From: an uncultured bacterium
GTDB taxonomy: Bacteria > Bacillota > Clostridia > Oscillospirales > Acutalibacteraceae
DNA: 64,000 bases
Assembly (NCBI GenBank): GCA_905215055.1
Contig: CAJMOH010000003.1
Location: 35,885-99,884 of the forward strand
Reading direction: 5' to 3'
Shown: positions 33,505 to 42,271 of the stretch, one piece after another
Numbering within the stretch: position 1 is the stretch's first letter
How the letters are laid out: each line of letters opens with the position of its first letter
Notes under the pieces: generated by a model
What the model was told of the DNA's origin: nothing
What the model saw: only the letters and a program-made list of their open reading frames with translations
Databases searched by the model: none
Translations under genes and position numbers: made by a program

Positions 33505-34065
33505 TCAGCCCCGGGTCCAGCCAGTGGGTGTTCCGCCGTCCCGGAAATCCGTGTCGTAAAAACGAACCTTTGTCCCGTATTTGGCGCATTCATACTGGGC
33601 GCTGTCCGTCCCGGCATACACCAGGTCAAACAACACTCCCTGGGGATCGTAGATTCTGGGAGGAAAAACGCTTTTTTCCTCCTGCTTGCCGCTTTCCATG
33701 GGCATATGCAGCACAATGGCCGCCAACAGCCGCCAGATAAACCCAAACCCGATCAGGCAGGCCACAAAGGGCAGCGCCACCCGCTGGGCTGTGGTCTCGC
33801 ACCGGCCGATCATCACAAACACCATATACCCCAGGCATAGCAGGGCGATTACGCCAGTACCCACAATTTCCAAAGTGGAAACACTGTGATCTCCGCCGGC
33901 GGTGCGGATGATCTGCCCTATGGCGGCGCACAGCAGCATGATGCCCAGCAAAATGATGTAAGAGCCTCCCACTCCAATAACCCCGGCAAATTTTTTCCGC
34001 AGAGGGTTATAGCCGAAAAAGCCTATCAGCATAAACGCTATGGCTGCTCCAATCAAGATTATCAT
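33505..34065 (-). CDS. Membrane protein of unknown function
   Basis: A 186-residue protein with four hydrophobic segments in the first two thirds (for example ILIGAAIAFMLIGFFGY, SYIILLGIMLLCAAIGQI and VIALLCLGYMVFVMIG) and a soluble C-terminal part of about 60 residues rich in aromatic and acidic residues. I recognise no family. The gene is in line with the region 2-only sigma gene upstream, with a gap of 95 bases, so it may be its target or partner. Confidence 0.6.
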   Translation of the reverse strand: MIILIGAAIAFMLIGFFGYNPLRKKFAGVIGVGGSYIILLGIMLLCAAIGQIIRTAGGDHSVSTLEIVGTGVIALLCLGYMVFVMIGRCETTAQRVALPFVACLIGFGFIWRLLAAIVLHMPMESGKQEEKSVFPPRIYDPQGVLFDLVYAGTDSAQYECAKYGTKVRFYDTDFRDGGTPTGWTRG

Positions 34066-34160
34066 GATTCATCACCTCAAGCCTATTTTGTTCTGTCCGC
34101 CGGGGACCGTGTGAGATTCGGCCCCCGGCAAACATTCCGGCCCTTTTGAAGCGCTTCCGC

Positions 34161-34442
34161 TCAGGGCCTCTTCTGTTTTTGACCTTCTGTCCAGCGCCGG
34201 ATGGCCTTGCGGGCCGCAATGGTGATGAGATACCCCCGCAGGCTTCCCTTGCTGGGATCGAACCGCTGCCGCTTGGCGACAAACTCGGCGAAGGTTTCTC
34301 TCACGCAGACCTCCACATCCTGGGCGCTGTCCAGGTGCTGCCAGGCGGCCAGGCGCACAGGCTCCCGGTACAAGGCCTCCAGCAGCTCCCTCCCCTGGAT
34401 GGGGCTGGAATCCAGCAGCGCCAGCAGCTCTCTGTCCTCCAA
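34161..34442 (-). CDS. Sigma-70 region 2-only protein
   Basis: A 93-residue protein that matches only region 2 of an ECF sigma factor, the part that binds core polymerase and the -10 box: ALYREPVRLAAWQHL, then ETFAEFVAKRQRFDPSKGSLRGYLITIAARKAIR. It is clearly related to the N-terminus of the 34665-37190 protein (both share RFDP-KGSL-GYL). Region 4 is absent and I see no continuation in another frame, so it is either a truncated gene or a minimal sigma-like protein. Confidence 0.65.
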   Translation of the reverse strand: MEDRELLALLDSSPIQGRELLEALYREPVRLAAWQHLDSAQDVEVCVRETFAEFVAKRQRFDPSKGSLRGYLITIAARKAIRRWTEGQKQKRP

Positions 34443-34589
34443 TGACTTCCCCCCTTTCCTTTACTAATTGGGGAAAAACCGGAAAAAGGGGACAAGCTCT
34501 TCCTCTTTCCCGAAAAAATTTCTCCCGGGCTTTCTGGCGTGCCGGGGAAAACTATCCCCGTACAGTCTCCAAGGCTTGCGGCAGAAAAA

Positions 34590-34622
34590 AGGGCCGCCCT
34601 CTGTCCCGGCAAGCCCTTTTCT
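34590..34622 (-). terminator. Terminator after the sigma fusion gene
   Basis: Arms AAAGGGC and GCCC with a long loop, followed on the minus strand by six T, 40 bases after the stop. Confidence 0.55.
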
Positions 34623-34664
34623 GAAACGATAAGCGGTATTTGTTATTTCCTTGGGGGAAACCCT

Positions 34665-37190
34665 CTATTCCGGCAGCGTTACCCCCAGCTGGACAGGGCG
34701 CTCCCACCGGTACACAGGGTCCACAAAGGTGAGGGTGGTGCTGGAAATCCCTGGAACATGGCGGAGCAGCAGTCCCGTCAAGGCACCAGAGGCGTCATAC
34801 TGGCGCTGGCAGGCTCCCAGGAAGTACCCTTCTTCGGTAATGTCCAGCCGCAGGCTGAAGTCCAGCAGGGTGTAATCTTCCTCTTCGGAGATCAGCTCCA
34901 GGACCGCGGAGGAGACAAGAGGCGGCTCCTCTGGAGGGGAAATGGCGCCGGAGCTCTGGGCGATCACCATGCTGCCCAAGCCCAGGGGGAATGTCTCATC
35001 CAGCCCTAAGCCCTCCACAGCCGCCAGGCGCACGTTGCCCCGGCCAAGGGAAACCGGATCGGGAGACAGAACCTCCCCCTCCTTCTGGGGCAGGGGAATT
35101 TCCGCGTCCCACTCCCCTTCCACCGTGACGGTGAGGGCGGGAACGGTCAGGGTATACTCCCCGGCGGGCAGGTCCCCAAAGACCCAGTTGCTAAAGCTCT
35201 CCTCCCGTCCGGGCTGGAATTGCCCCTGATACACAGTGCCGTCCGCCGCGGTAAGGGTGATGGCCTCCCCCTCCTGAACGCCATAGGGTTTTTGCAGAAT
35301 GTTTCCCCAGGCTGTTTCACCTTCCCGGAGAGCGCTGGGCGTCAGGGACAGAACCACTTCGCCGTTGGCACGGCGGGGAACCGCCGTCAGCTGGTACTCT
35401 CCCCAGCCGGCGGTAAAGACCTCTCGCTCCGGCTCTGGCTCAACCGTCATGGGAATGGCAAACTCGTGGTCCCAGCGGTAAAACAGATTCTCCAGGTTCA
35501 GGGAAAGCCGCACCGTGTCCTGTCCCTCCATGGCCCCCAGCACATAGCCCCGGCACATGTTGCAGGGACCGGTTTCTTCCTCCCCAGCGGCTTCCACCCA
35601 CAGCTCCACACAGGCGGCGGGATAGAGAACACCCTCTATCTGGACGGAATCCCCTCTGCCATCAGCCGGGATGGCCGCGTAGGGAACAGCCAGACTCCGC
35701 TCCTCGTTCTCCCCTTCCCAAACAGCCTCCAGCGTCCACCAGCGGTAGACGTCTCCACCGTTCAGCTGAGACCGGGCAGGGCTGTACGGGGCCGCGTCCT
35801 CCACAGAACGCAGGGACCGCAGGGTGAGGGTCCCTCCGGGCAGCTCCAGCGTCTGGGGGACAAATTCCTGGTCCAGCGGGATTTCCACGGAGAGCGTCTC
35901 CTCCCCCGCCGCCTTCTGGTACACAGAGGGAACCCGCAGGGTGTACTCTCCCGGCTGTGCGGGGCCAAAGTTCCAATCCTGGTAGGAATCCCCGTTGAAG
36001 GGTATGTATGGAGCGGGTTCTCCCTCCAGCACGGTGCCGTCCTCCGCCACAACCGTGAGAGGCTGCGACGGTCCGCCGTATCCCTTCCACACGCCCTGGT
36101 TCAAAAAGGGATAGGTGGAAAAATCCCCCTGATTCAACGGATGGATGGACACCACCAGCTCCCCGTTTTCCAGCCGGGGTACTGCCAGCAAGCCGCCGTC
36201 CTCAGAGGTCACGGCGTAAAATCCCGCCTCCTCCAAGGAAATCTCCTCCGCCGCCAGCAGAACAAAGGGTACCTCCACCCCCTTTACGGTCAGGGTCAGC
36301 TCCAGCCGGGGCGCCTTTTCCGGCAGATCCCCCTCCCAAATAATCCGGTAGGAGCGATGGTTGACGCCGCCGCCGTACTCACTGACCAGCGCCTGTTGCT
36401 CTGTCTCCAACCCCTGAAGCTGGACATCCAGGACCTCTGGCTCCAGGCCGTTCTCCTGATAGAGCTTCAGATCGCAGAACAAAAAGCCCTCCCGCCAATA
36501 AGCGTCCTTCAGGTGGATCTGGCAGGGGCCGTCCTCCACGGCCACACCCTCCTCCAGTGTGTACAGGGGAAGCTCCTGACTGGCATTGACGCCGTATCCC
36601 GGCACAAAGCCCAGGTGCCGCAGAATCAGATAGGCGCAAGCCGCCAGCGCCGCCGCCAGCACCGCAATGACCAGTCCCAGGGCCAGCAGCCTGAGAAGCT
36701 TTTTCAGCCCCCGCTGATGGCGTTTCTTCACTGTCTCATAGGGGATTCCCAGGGAGACGGCAATTTCTCTGGCAGTCATCCCCTGATAGTATTTCAGGCG
36801 CAGAATTTCCTGATCGGCAGGGTCCAAAGCGGCCAGCGCTCTTTCCAAAGCGTCCTCCTGCTCCAGCTGGTCAAAGGGATCGGGCAGGGCGGGCCGCGCT
36901 TTCTCCGCTGCTCCCTCCCACCGGCGGTTTTCCTGATATTGGTGAATGGCGCACCGGCGTCCAATGGCGGCAAGATAGCCTTTTAAGGAGCCCTTTTTCG
37001 GGTCAAACCGGTGACGGTGGAGGTAAAACTGGGAGAAGGTCTCGTTCACGCACTCCTTGACGTCCTCGGAGCTGGTCAGATATTGGCGGCACACCGTCCA
37101 CAGAAGGCCGCTGTACTCCTGGATCAAAGCCGCCATTCCCTGTTCCGGGTCTTTTTCCAACAGGGCAAGGAGGTCGTCGTCTTGCTTCAT
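34665..37190 (-). CDS. ECF sigma factor fused to membrane anchor and large outer domain
   Basis: An 841-residue chimera. Residues 1-75 are sigma region 2 (including CVNETFSQFYLHRHRFDPKKGS). Residues about 110-162 are region 4 with its helix-turn-helix (DQEILRLKYYQGMTAREIA, then GIPYETVKKRHQRGLKKL). At residues 165-190 comes one membrane segment (LLALGLVIAVLAAALAACAYLIL). About 650 residues outside follow, beta-rich, resembling the extracytoplasmic part of DUF4179-type anti-sigma proteins, with two similar halves (each with a segment like GEYTLRVP or GEYTLTVP). No stop or frameshift separates the parts. Sigma factor and sensor seem to be one polypeptide. ECF factors with C-terminal extensions are known; one of this size is unusual. 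Confidence 0.82.
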   Translation of the reverse strand: MKQDDDLLALLEKDPEQGMAALIQEYSGLLWTVCRQYLTSSEDVKECVNETFSQFYLHRHRFDPKKGSLKGYLAAIGRRCAIHQYQENRRWEGAAEKARPALPDPFDQLEQEDALERALAALDPADQEILRLKYYQGMTAREIAVSLGIPYETVKKRHQRGLKKLLRLLALGLVIAVLAAALAACAYLILRHLGFVPGYGVNASQELPLYTLEEGVAVEDGPCQIHLKDAYWREGFLFCDLKLYQENGLEPEVLDVQLQGLETEQQALVSEYGGGVNHRSYRIIWEGDLPEKAPRLELTLTVKGVEVPFVLLAAEEISLEEAGFYAVTSEDGGLLAVPRLENGELVVSIHPLNQGDFSTYPFLNQGVWKGYGGPSQPLTVVAEDGTVLEGEPAPYIPFNGDSYQDWNFGPAQPGEYTLRVPSVYQKAAGEETLSVEIPLDQEFVPQTLELPGGTLTLRSLRSVEDAAPYSPARSQLNGGDVYRWWTLEAVWEGENEERSLAVPYAAIPADGRGDSVQIEGVLYPAACVELWVEAAGEEETGPCNMCRGYVLGAMEGQDTVRLSLNLENLFYRWDHEFAIPMTVEPEPEREVFTAGWGEYQLTAVPRRANGEVVLSLTPSALREGETAWGNILQKPYGVQEGEAITLTAADGTVYQGQFQPGREESFSNWVFGDLPAGEYTLTVPALTVTVEGEWDAEIPLPQKEGEVLSPDPVSLGRGNVRLAAVEGLGLDETFPLGLGSMVIAQSSGAISPPEEPPLVSSAVLELISEEEDYTLLDFSLRLDITEEGYFLGACQRQYDASGALTGLLLRHVPGISSTTLTFVDPVYRWERPVQLGVTLPE

Positions 37191-37345
37191 GGGGTATATC
37201 CTCCGTGTATGTTACTGATGGTTCTGCCATTTAATTGGCCGTTTTTAAGAAAAAGGGGACAGGGACAGAAAATTTTTCCAGCCGGAGGAACCGCCCCCGC
37301 GGACCGGCAGGCTCTTCCAGGGTTTCTTATAAAATTTCCAGAACC

Positions 37346-37374
37346 ATCTTAGCATATCGCGTCACGAGAGACAA
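37346..37374 (-). promoter_or_regulatory. Promoter of the sigma fusion gene
   Basis: TTGTCT and TAAGAT are 17 bases apart on the minus strand, about 155 bases before the ATG. Confidence 0.6.
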
Positions 37375-37400
37375 CAAAAATCCACAAGCGGTCTTTGGGA

Positions 37401-37430
37401 AAAAGCAAAAGGCCGGGATTGCTCCCGGCC
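37401..37430 (-). terminator. Terminator of glmM
   Basis: GGCCGGGA / TCCCGGCC arms around a GCAA tetraloop, followed by TTTTGCTTTTT on the minus strand. Confidence 0.9.
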
Positions 37431-37491
37431 CGCTTTCAAAACAAGCTCTCAAATTCCGCCGTCTCTCTCAGAATGCGCGCGGCACGGCCTG

Positions 37492-38898
37492 TCATCCCGC
37501 TGTATGGCCCTTGGCGCGGATGACCTCCACCACTTCATCCACATACTTCTGGCAGGTCTCCTGCTCGGGGGCCTCCACCATCACCCGGAGGACGGGCTCG
37601 GTGCCGGACTCCCGCACCAGAATGCGGCCGGTGTCGCCCAGCTTCTCTGCCACTTCAGCCACTTTGGCTTGCACGTCCGGGTCCGCCTGGGCAACGGCCT
37701 TGTCGGTGACGCGGACATTTTCCAGCACCTGGGGGTAAATCTTCAGGGGCGCGGCCAGCTCGCTGAGGGGCTTTTTCCGGGCCAGCATCACTTCCATCAT
37801 CTTCAGGCTGGTCAGGATGCCGTCGCCGGTGCTGGCGTACTTGGAAAAGATAATGTGGCCGCTCTGCTCCCCGCCGATGCGGGCACCGCTTTGCTGCATA
37901 TACTCATAGACGTACTTGTCCCCCACCTTGGTCTTGGCGTAGTCGATGCCCAGCTCATCCAGGGCCTTGTACAGCCCAAAGTTGGACATGATGGTGGTGA
38001 CAACGGTGTTGGTCACCAGCTTGCCCCGCTCCTTCATGTAGCGGCCGTAGATATACAGGATGTGGTCGCCGGAGATGACATCGCCCTTTTCGTCCACGCA
38101 CAGGCAGCGGTCGGCGTCGCCGTCAAAGGCAAAGCCCACGTCCAGGCCCTTTTCCACCACCAGCTTCTGCAACCCTTCGATGTGGGTGGAGCCGGCGTTG
38201 AGGTTGATATTCAAGCCGTTGGGCTCCGCGTTGATGACAGTGGTATCGGCGCCCAGGGCGTCAAACACGGCCTTGGCGATGTTCCAGCTGGAGCCGTTGG
38301 CGCAGTCCAGGCCCACCTTCACGCCCCGGAAGGAGTACATGCCCAAGGAGATGAGATAGCCGATGTACCGGTTCCGACCCGAGACATAGTCCACAGTGCA
38401 GCCGATTTTGTCCTTCTGGGCGAAGGGCAGCTCCGGCCACTTTTGACCGAAAACTTCCAGCTTGCCATCCAGGTAGTCCTCCACCAGCTCGATGGTCTCC
38501 TCGTCCATCTTCTCGCCCTGATCGTTGATGAGCTTGATGCCGTTGTCGTAGTAAGGGTTGTGGCTGGCGGAGATCATAATGCCGCAGTCGAAATCGTCCA
38601 CCCGGGCGATGTAGGCCACGGAGGGCGTGGTGGTGACGTGGAGCATGTAGGCATCCGCGCCGGAAGCCACCAGGCCTGCCACCAGAGAGTATTCAAACAT
38701 ATAAGAGCTGCGGCGGGTGTCCTTGCCGATGACGATGCGGGCGGGGCCCTCTTTGGCAGGGCGGCCCTCCTCCGCGGCCCGGGCGCGCTTTTCTGTATAG
38801 TACCAGCCGAGAAAACGGCCGACTTTGTACGCGTGGTCTGCGGTCAGATTGATGTTGGCTTCCCCGCGGAAGCCGTCTGTGCCGAAATAACGGGACAT
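37492..38898 (-). CDS. glmM: Phosphoglucosamine mutase
   Basis: The enzyme interconverts glucosamine-6-phosphate and glucosamine-1-phosphate for UDP-GlcNAc and so for peptidoglycan. The 468-residue product begins MSRYFGTDGFRGEAN, carries the phosphoserine loop ISASHNPYYDNGIK near residue 110, the metal loop FAFDGDADRC, the sugar-binding loop GGEQSGHIIF (GlmM-type) and the phosphate loop RESGTEPVLRVM. Length is normal. AAAGGAG lies seven bases before the ATG. It is transcribed alone, with a terminator behind it. Confidence 0.95.
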   Translation of the reverse strand: MSRYFGTDGFRGEANINLTADHAYKVGRFLGWYYTEKRARAAEEGRPAKEGPARIVIGKDTRRSSYMFEYSLVAGLVASGADAYMLHVTTTPSVAYIARVDDFDCGIMISASHNPYYDNGIKLINDQGEKMDEETIELVEDYLDGKLEVFGQKWPELPFAQKDKIGCTVDYVSGRNRYIGYLISLGMYSFRGVKVGLDCANGSSWNIAKAVFDALGADTTVINAEPNGLNINLNAGSTHIEGLQKLVVEKGLDVGFAFDGDADRCLCVDEKGDVISGDHILYIYGRYMKERGKLVTNTVVTTIMSNFGLYKALDELGIDYAKTKVGDKYVYEYMQQSGARIGGEQSGHIIFSKYASTGDGILTSLKMMEVMLARKKPLSELAAPLKIYPQVLENVRVTDKAVAQADPDVQAKVAEVAEKLGDTGRILVRESGTEPVLRVMVEAPEQETCQKYVDEVVEVIRAKGHTAG

Positions 38899-39182
38899 AG
38901 CGATTCTCCTTTACTTGTCTATCAATTATCTTCGCATCACCCTGCCCGCCGCACTGGTACGGCCTTGGATGATGGATATCACTTTGCTGAAAACGGGTCC
39001 CCTCCCCCTGGCGCTCCCGTCATCTGCGACGGTAACCGCGGCTTGGGGGAGACGGCGTTTCGATACCGGCCAAGAAGCGGCTCTCACTGGTTATTGTGCC
39101 AGCGCTGCCCCCTTGTAATCCCCAGACTGGAAATATTCCCAGAAAACCGTCCGCCGGACATTTTTCAAAAAACCAGTGAGAC
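38899..39182. other. Gene-free stretch between glmM and pckG
   Basis: About 280 bases without a credible gene; the glmM promoter must lie here. I see no known riboswitch or repeat. Confidence 0.4.
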
Positions 39183-39215
39183 AAAAAGGGGCCGCCGCAA
39201 AACGCGGCGGCCCCT
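39183..39215 (-). terminator. Terminator of pckG
   Basis: GGGGCCGCCGC / GCGGCGGCCCC arms around GTTTT, followed by five T on the minus strand. Confidence 0.93.
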
Positions 39216-39261
39216 CTGGACTTGCTAGTAAAAGAGGTTGAAATTGAGGGAGAAAAGCAGC

Positions 39262-41031
39262 TTACTCCGCGCAGTTCTTCTTCAGGGTTTCCAGCTGATT
39301 GCGAAGCTCCTGGGGCAGCTTGTCGCCAAACTGCTTGTAGAACTCCTCGATGCCCTCGGCTTCCTTCGCCCAGGCAGCCTTGTCCACCTCCAGGATGGAC
39401 TTCAGGGTGTCAATGGAGAAGTCGGAGATGCCCTCCAGGTTGATGTCCTCCGCATAGGGCACATAGCCGATGGCGGTCTCCTTGGCGTCCACCTTGCCCT
39501 CGCAGCGCTTCAGGATCCACTCCAACACGCGGAAGTTGTCGCCGAAGCCGGGCCACAGGAAGTGGCCTTCGCTGTCCAGACGGAACCAGTTGACGTTGAA
39601 GATCTTGGGAGCGTTCTCGCCCAGCTTCTCGCCCATCTCGAACCAGTGCTGGAAGTAGTCGCCCATATGGTAGCCGCAGAAGGGCAGCATGGCCATGGGA
39701 TCACGACGGACCACACCCACAGCGCCGGTAGCGGCAGCAGTGGTTTCAGAAGCCATGATGGAGCCTACGAACACACCGTTGTTCCAGTCGCGGGACTGAT
39801 ACACCAGAGGAGTGGTCTGAGCGCGGCGGCCGCCGAAGATGATGGCGGAAACCGGCACACCCTCGCCCTTGTCAAACTCGGGGCTGATGCAGGGGCAGTT
39901 CTTGGCGGGAGCGGTGAAGCGGCTGTTGGGATGAGCGCCCTTCTTGTCAGAGGTCTTGCCGTTCCAAGGCTCGCCGGTCCAATCCAGAGCGTTCTCAGGC
40001 GGATTCTTGTCCAGGCCTTCCCACCACACGGTGTTGTCGTCCAGGTTGTGGGCCACGTTGGTGAAAATGGTGCCCTTCTGGGTGGAGATCAGAGCGTTGG
40101 GGTTGGACTTCATGTTGGTGCCGGGGGCCACGCCGAAGAAGCCGTTCTCCGGGTTGATGGCGTACAGCTTGCCGTCGGCGCCCTGGCGCATCCAGGCGAT
40201 GTCGTCGCCCACAGTCCAAACCTTGTAGCCCTTGCTGCGGTAGCCTTCCGGCGGAATCAGCATGGCCAGGTTGGTCTTGCCGCAGGCGGAGGGGAAGGCG
40301 GCGGTGACGTACTTCACCTCGCCCTGGGGATTCTCAATGCCCAGAATCAGCATATGCTCGGCCATCCAGCCCTCGTTCTTGCCCAGATAAGAGGCAATGC
40401 GCAGGGCGAAGCACTTCTTGCCCAGCAGCACGTTGCCGCCGTAGCCGGAGTTGACGCTGATGATATAGTTATCCTCGGGGAAGTGGCAGATATAGCGCTT
40501 CTCCTCGTCGATGTCGCACTTGCAGTGCAGGCCCTTGACCCAGTCCTCGCTGTCGCCCAGCACGTCCAGCACAGCCTGTCCCACGCGGGTCATGATAGCC
40601 ATGTTCAGCACAACGTAGATGGAGTCGGTGACCTCCAGGCCGATCTTGGCCAGAGGGGAACCGATGGGACCCATGGAGTAGGGAATGATATACATGGTGC
40701 GTCCCTTGTAGCTGCCGCGAGCGATGTCAAACAGCATCTTATAGGCGCCCTGGGGCTCCATCCAGTGGTTGGTGGGACCGCAGTCCTCTTCCTTGCGGGA
40801 GCAGATGAAGGTACGGCCTTCCACACGGGCCACGTCGTTGACGGCGGTGCGGTGCAGGTAGCAGCCAGGCAGCTTCTCCTCGTTGAGCTTAATCATTTCG
40901 CCGGTCTCGCAGGCCTGCTTGCGAAGGCTTTCCAGCTGTTCCTCAGAGCCGTCAATCCAGACGACCTCGTCGGGGGTGACCAGCTCCTTCATTTCGTCAA
41001 GCCAAGCCAGCACGGACTTATTGTTGGTCAT
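39262..41031 (-). CDS. pckG: Phosphoenolpyruvate carboxykinase (GTP)
   Basis: The enzyme converts oxaloacetate and GTP to phosphoenolpyruvate, or fixes CO2 in the reverse direction, as in many fermenting gut anaerobes. The 589-residue product has the GTP-type signature with the reactive Cys in the P-loop (AAFPSACGKTNLAMLIPP), the metal and substrate segment GDDIAWMRQGADGKLYAINPE and the GTP-site region WFRLDSEGHFLWPGFGDNFR. AAGGAG lies eight bases before the ATG. Transcription is monocistronic from the promoter at 41086-41114. Confidence 0.96.
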   Translation of the reverse strand: MTNNKSVLAWLDEMKELVTPDEVVWIDGSEEQLESLRKQACETGEMIKLNEEKLPGCYLHRTAVNDVARVEGRTFICSRKEEDCGPTNHWMEPQGAYKMLFDIARGSYKGRTMYIIPYSMGPIGSPLAKIGLEVTDSIYVVLNMAIMTRVGQAVLDVLGDSEDWVKGLHCKCDIDEEKRYICHFPEDNYIISVNSGYGGNVLLGKKCFALRIASYLGKNEGWMAEHMLILGIENPQGEVKYVTAAFPSACGKTNLAMLIPPEGYRSKGYKVWTVGDDIAWMRQGADGKLYAINPENGFFGVAPGTNMKSNPNALISTQKGTIFTNVAHNLDDNTVWWEGLDKNPPENALDWTGEPWNGKTSDKKGAHPNSRFTAPAKNCPCISPEFDKGEGVPVSAIIFGGRRAQTTPLVYQSRDWNNGVFVGSIMASETTAAATGAVGVVRRDPMAMLPFCGYHMGDYFQHWFEMGEKLGENAPKIFNVNWFRLDSEGHFLWPGFGDNFRVLEWILKRCEGKVDAKETAIGYVPYAEDINLEGISDFSIDTLKSILEVDKAAWAKEAEGIEEFYKQFGDKLPQELRNQLETLKKNCAE

Positions 41032-41085
41032 TTGTATGATCTCCTTTCGCCCAATGGCAAAATTTGTGCTTGTCTTCCAGTGTCT

Positions 41086-41114
41086 ATTTTAACACAGCGG
41101 ACTCTAAGAATCAA
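41086..41114 (-). promoter_or_regulatory. Promoter of pckG
   Basis: TTGATT and TAAAAT are 17 bases apart on the minus strand, about 50 bases before the start codon. Confidence 0.8.
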
Positions 41115-41164
41115 TGTCTAATTTGTTAAAATATCAGCAAAGACGGCATTTTTGTTAGAGAAAG

Positions 41165-41222
41165 CTAACTTTCGAAAAAGGCCACCGGCTTCTCCTGAAT
41201 TTTTCAGGGACCAGCAGCCTTT
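41165..41222 (-). terminator. Probable terminator of the nrd operon
   Basis: A long imperfect stem (AAGGC with GCCTT, CTGG with CCGG, inner CCTGAA with TTCAGG) followed by TTTTTC, nine bases after the nrdG stop. Confidence 0.65.
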
Positions 41223-41230
41223 TGGCAAGC

Positions 41231-41728
41231 CTATTCCTCCAGCAGCACCACCCGGCCCTGCCGGCGGGTCTGTTTCATGTCGATCAGCCGCTGGTTCTCG
41301 CTGCCCCGGAAGCGCAGCTCCAGGTTGCGCTGCTCCAGCACAAAGGGCCCGTCGATCAGCAGGTCCGTTTCCGCCAGAAGGGCGTTGACGGCGGGGTCGT
41401 CCTTTTCCAGCAGCTGCTCATAGGTCCAGCCGGTGAACACCACCACGTCCTTCCCCGCCCCGTGAACCAGCTTTGCCAGCTCTGTCAGCGGCTCCGGTTG
41501 GCAGAACGGCTCTCCCCCGCTGAAGGTCATCCCCTTCAGGATAGGGTCCTTTTGAAAGTCCTCAAACAGCGCCTGGGGGGTGGTTGTCTGCCCTCCCTCA
41601 AAGGCCCAGGTCTGGGGGTTGTGGCAGCCCGGGCAGTGATGGGGACAGCCCTGGGTAAACACGGTGTAGCGAATGCCCGGCCCATCCACAATGGACTCCT
41701 TTACCACACCGGCAATGGTCAGTTCCAT
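41231..41728 (-). CDS. nrdG: Anaerobic ribonucleotide reductase activase
   Basis: A 165-residue radical SAM activase that makes the glycyl radical on the reductase. The cluster motif is visible as CPHHCPGCHNPQTW, preceded by ESIVDGPGIRYTVFTQG, and the SAM site as MTFSGGEPFCQPE. AAGGAG lies before the ATG. It is the last gene of the operon nrdD - small radical-domain protein - nrdG, after an attenuating hairpin. Its natural substrate here is probably the small protein, which carries the RxxGY motif. Confidence 0.95.
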   Translation of the reverse strand: MELTIAGVVKESIVDGPGIRYTVFTQGCPHHCPGCHNPQTWAFEGGQTTTPQALFEDFQKDPILKGMTFSGGEPFCQPEPLTELAKLVHGAGKDVVVFTGWTYEQLLEKDDPAVNALLAETDLLIDGPFVLEQRNLELRFRGSENQRLIDMKQTRRQGRVVLLEE

Positions 41729-41760
41729 ACGTCTCTCTCCTTAACGGCAAATTCCCTGCG

Positions 41761-41803
41761 AAAAAGAGAACCGGGTGGTTTTTCCCATCCGGCCCTCTCA
41801 GAT
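41761..41803 (-). terminator. Attenuator-like hairpin before nrdG
   Basis: Stem of AGAG/CTCT, CCGG/CCGG and GG/CC steps with small internal loops, followed by TTTTTC on the minus strand. It should reduce nrdG transcription relative to the upstream genes. Confidence 0.6.
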
Positions 41804-41817
41804 ATGGCAGTCCTCTC

Positions 41818-41988
41818 TTACAGGTTAGACAGAGTGTGCTTCACCCGGTCGCGCTCCTCGGCGCGTTTGGCGTTGTTCCAGCGGTCGATGGTGCCCACCA
41901 GATAGCCGGTGATGCGGCGGATCCGCTCGAAGTCCCGGCCCTCGCCGATCAAAATCTGTTCTTTGTTTTCCACAACTGTCTTTGCCAT
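41818..41988 (-). CDS. Separate glycyl-radical domain of class III ribonucleotide reductase
   Basis: A 56-residue protein beginning MAKTVVENKEQILIGEGRDF. The C-terminal part reads RRITGYLVGTIDRWNNAKRA and ends DRVKHTL. As I recall them, NrdD proteins carry just this segment at their own C-terminus (RRxxGYL, then N-x-GK/AK, E and RVKH), with the Gly as the radical site. The 765-residue NrdD upstream lacks it. This protein therefore seems to supply the radical Gly in trans, as YfiD/GrcA does for pyruvate formate-lyase. AGGAGG lies eight bases before the ATG at 41988, which makes the longer frame to 42024 unlikely. Confidence 0.82.
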   Translation of the reverse strand: MAKTVVENKEQILIGEGRDFERIRRITGYLVGTIDRWNNAKRAEERDRVKHTLSNL

Positions 41989-42213
41989 GACAAATTCCTC
42001 CTTGTTCTTAACTCTAAAATCCAAAAGAGATTGTATTCAAAATTGATAACTGTTCTTATTTTAACAGAATCTTTTGCTCCCGTCAAGAGGAAACCACAAG
42101 ATTTAGCGTCTGACCGCGGCGGAGTGCCTCCGCTGTCTCTTCGCGCCCTGGGCAGCTCGCTGACGCTCGTGCTGATCGAGCCGCCAACGCGCGTCCGCAC
42201 CGGCAGTTTCGTT

Positions 42214-42257
42214 GGGACCTTCCCGCCCTTGCGGGACGCAAGAGGGCGGCTTGTCCC
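42214..42257 (-). other. Stem-loop directly after nrdD
   Basis: CCGCCCTTGCG pairs with CGCAA-GA-GGGCGG, extended by an outer GGGAC/GTCCC. It begins 15 bases after the nrdD stop and has no T run. It lies in an intercistronic gap of about 280 bases and could stabilise the mRNA or mark a processing site. Confidence 0.55.
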
Positions 42258-42271
42258 GTCCGGTCACGGAC

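Noticed and set aside
38899..39182. Riboswitch or ribozyme before glmM
   Set aside because: I looked for a conserved core such as that of glmS-type or T-box elements and saw none.
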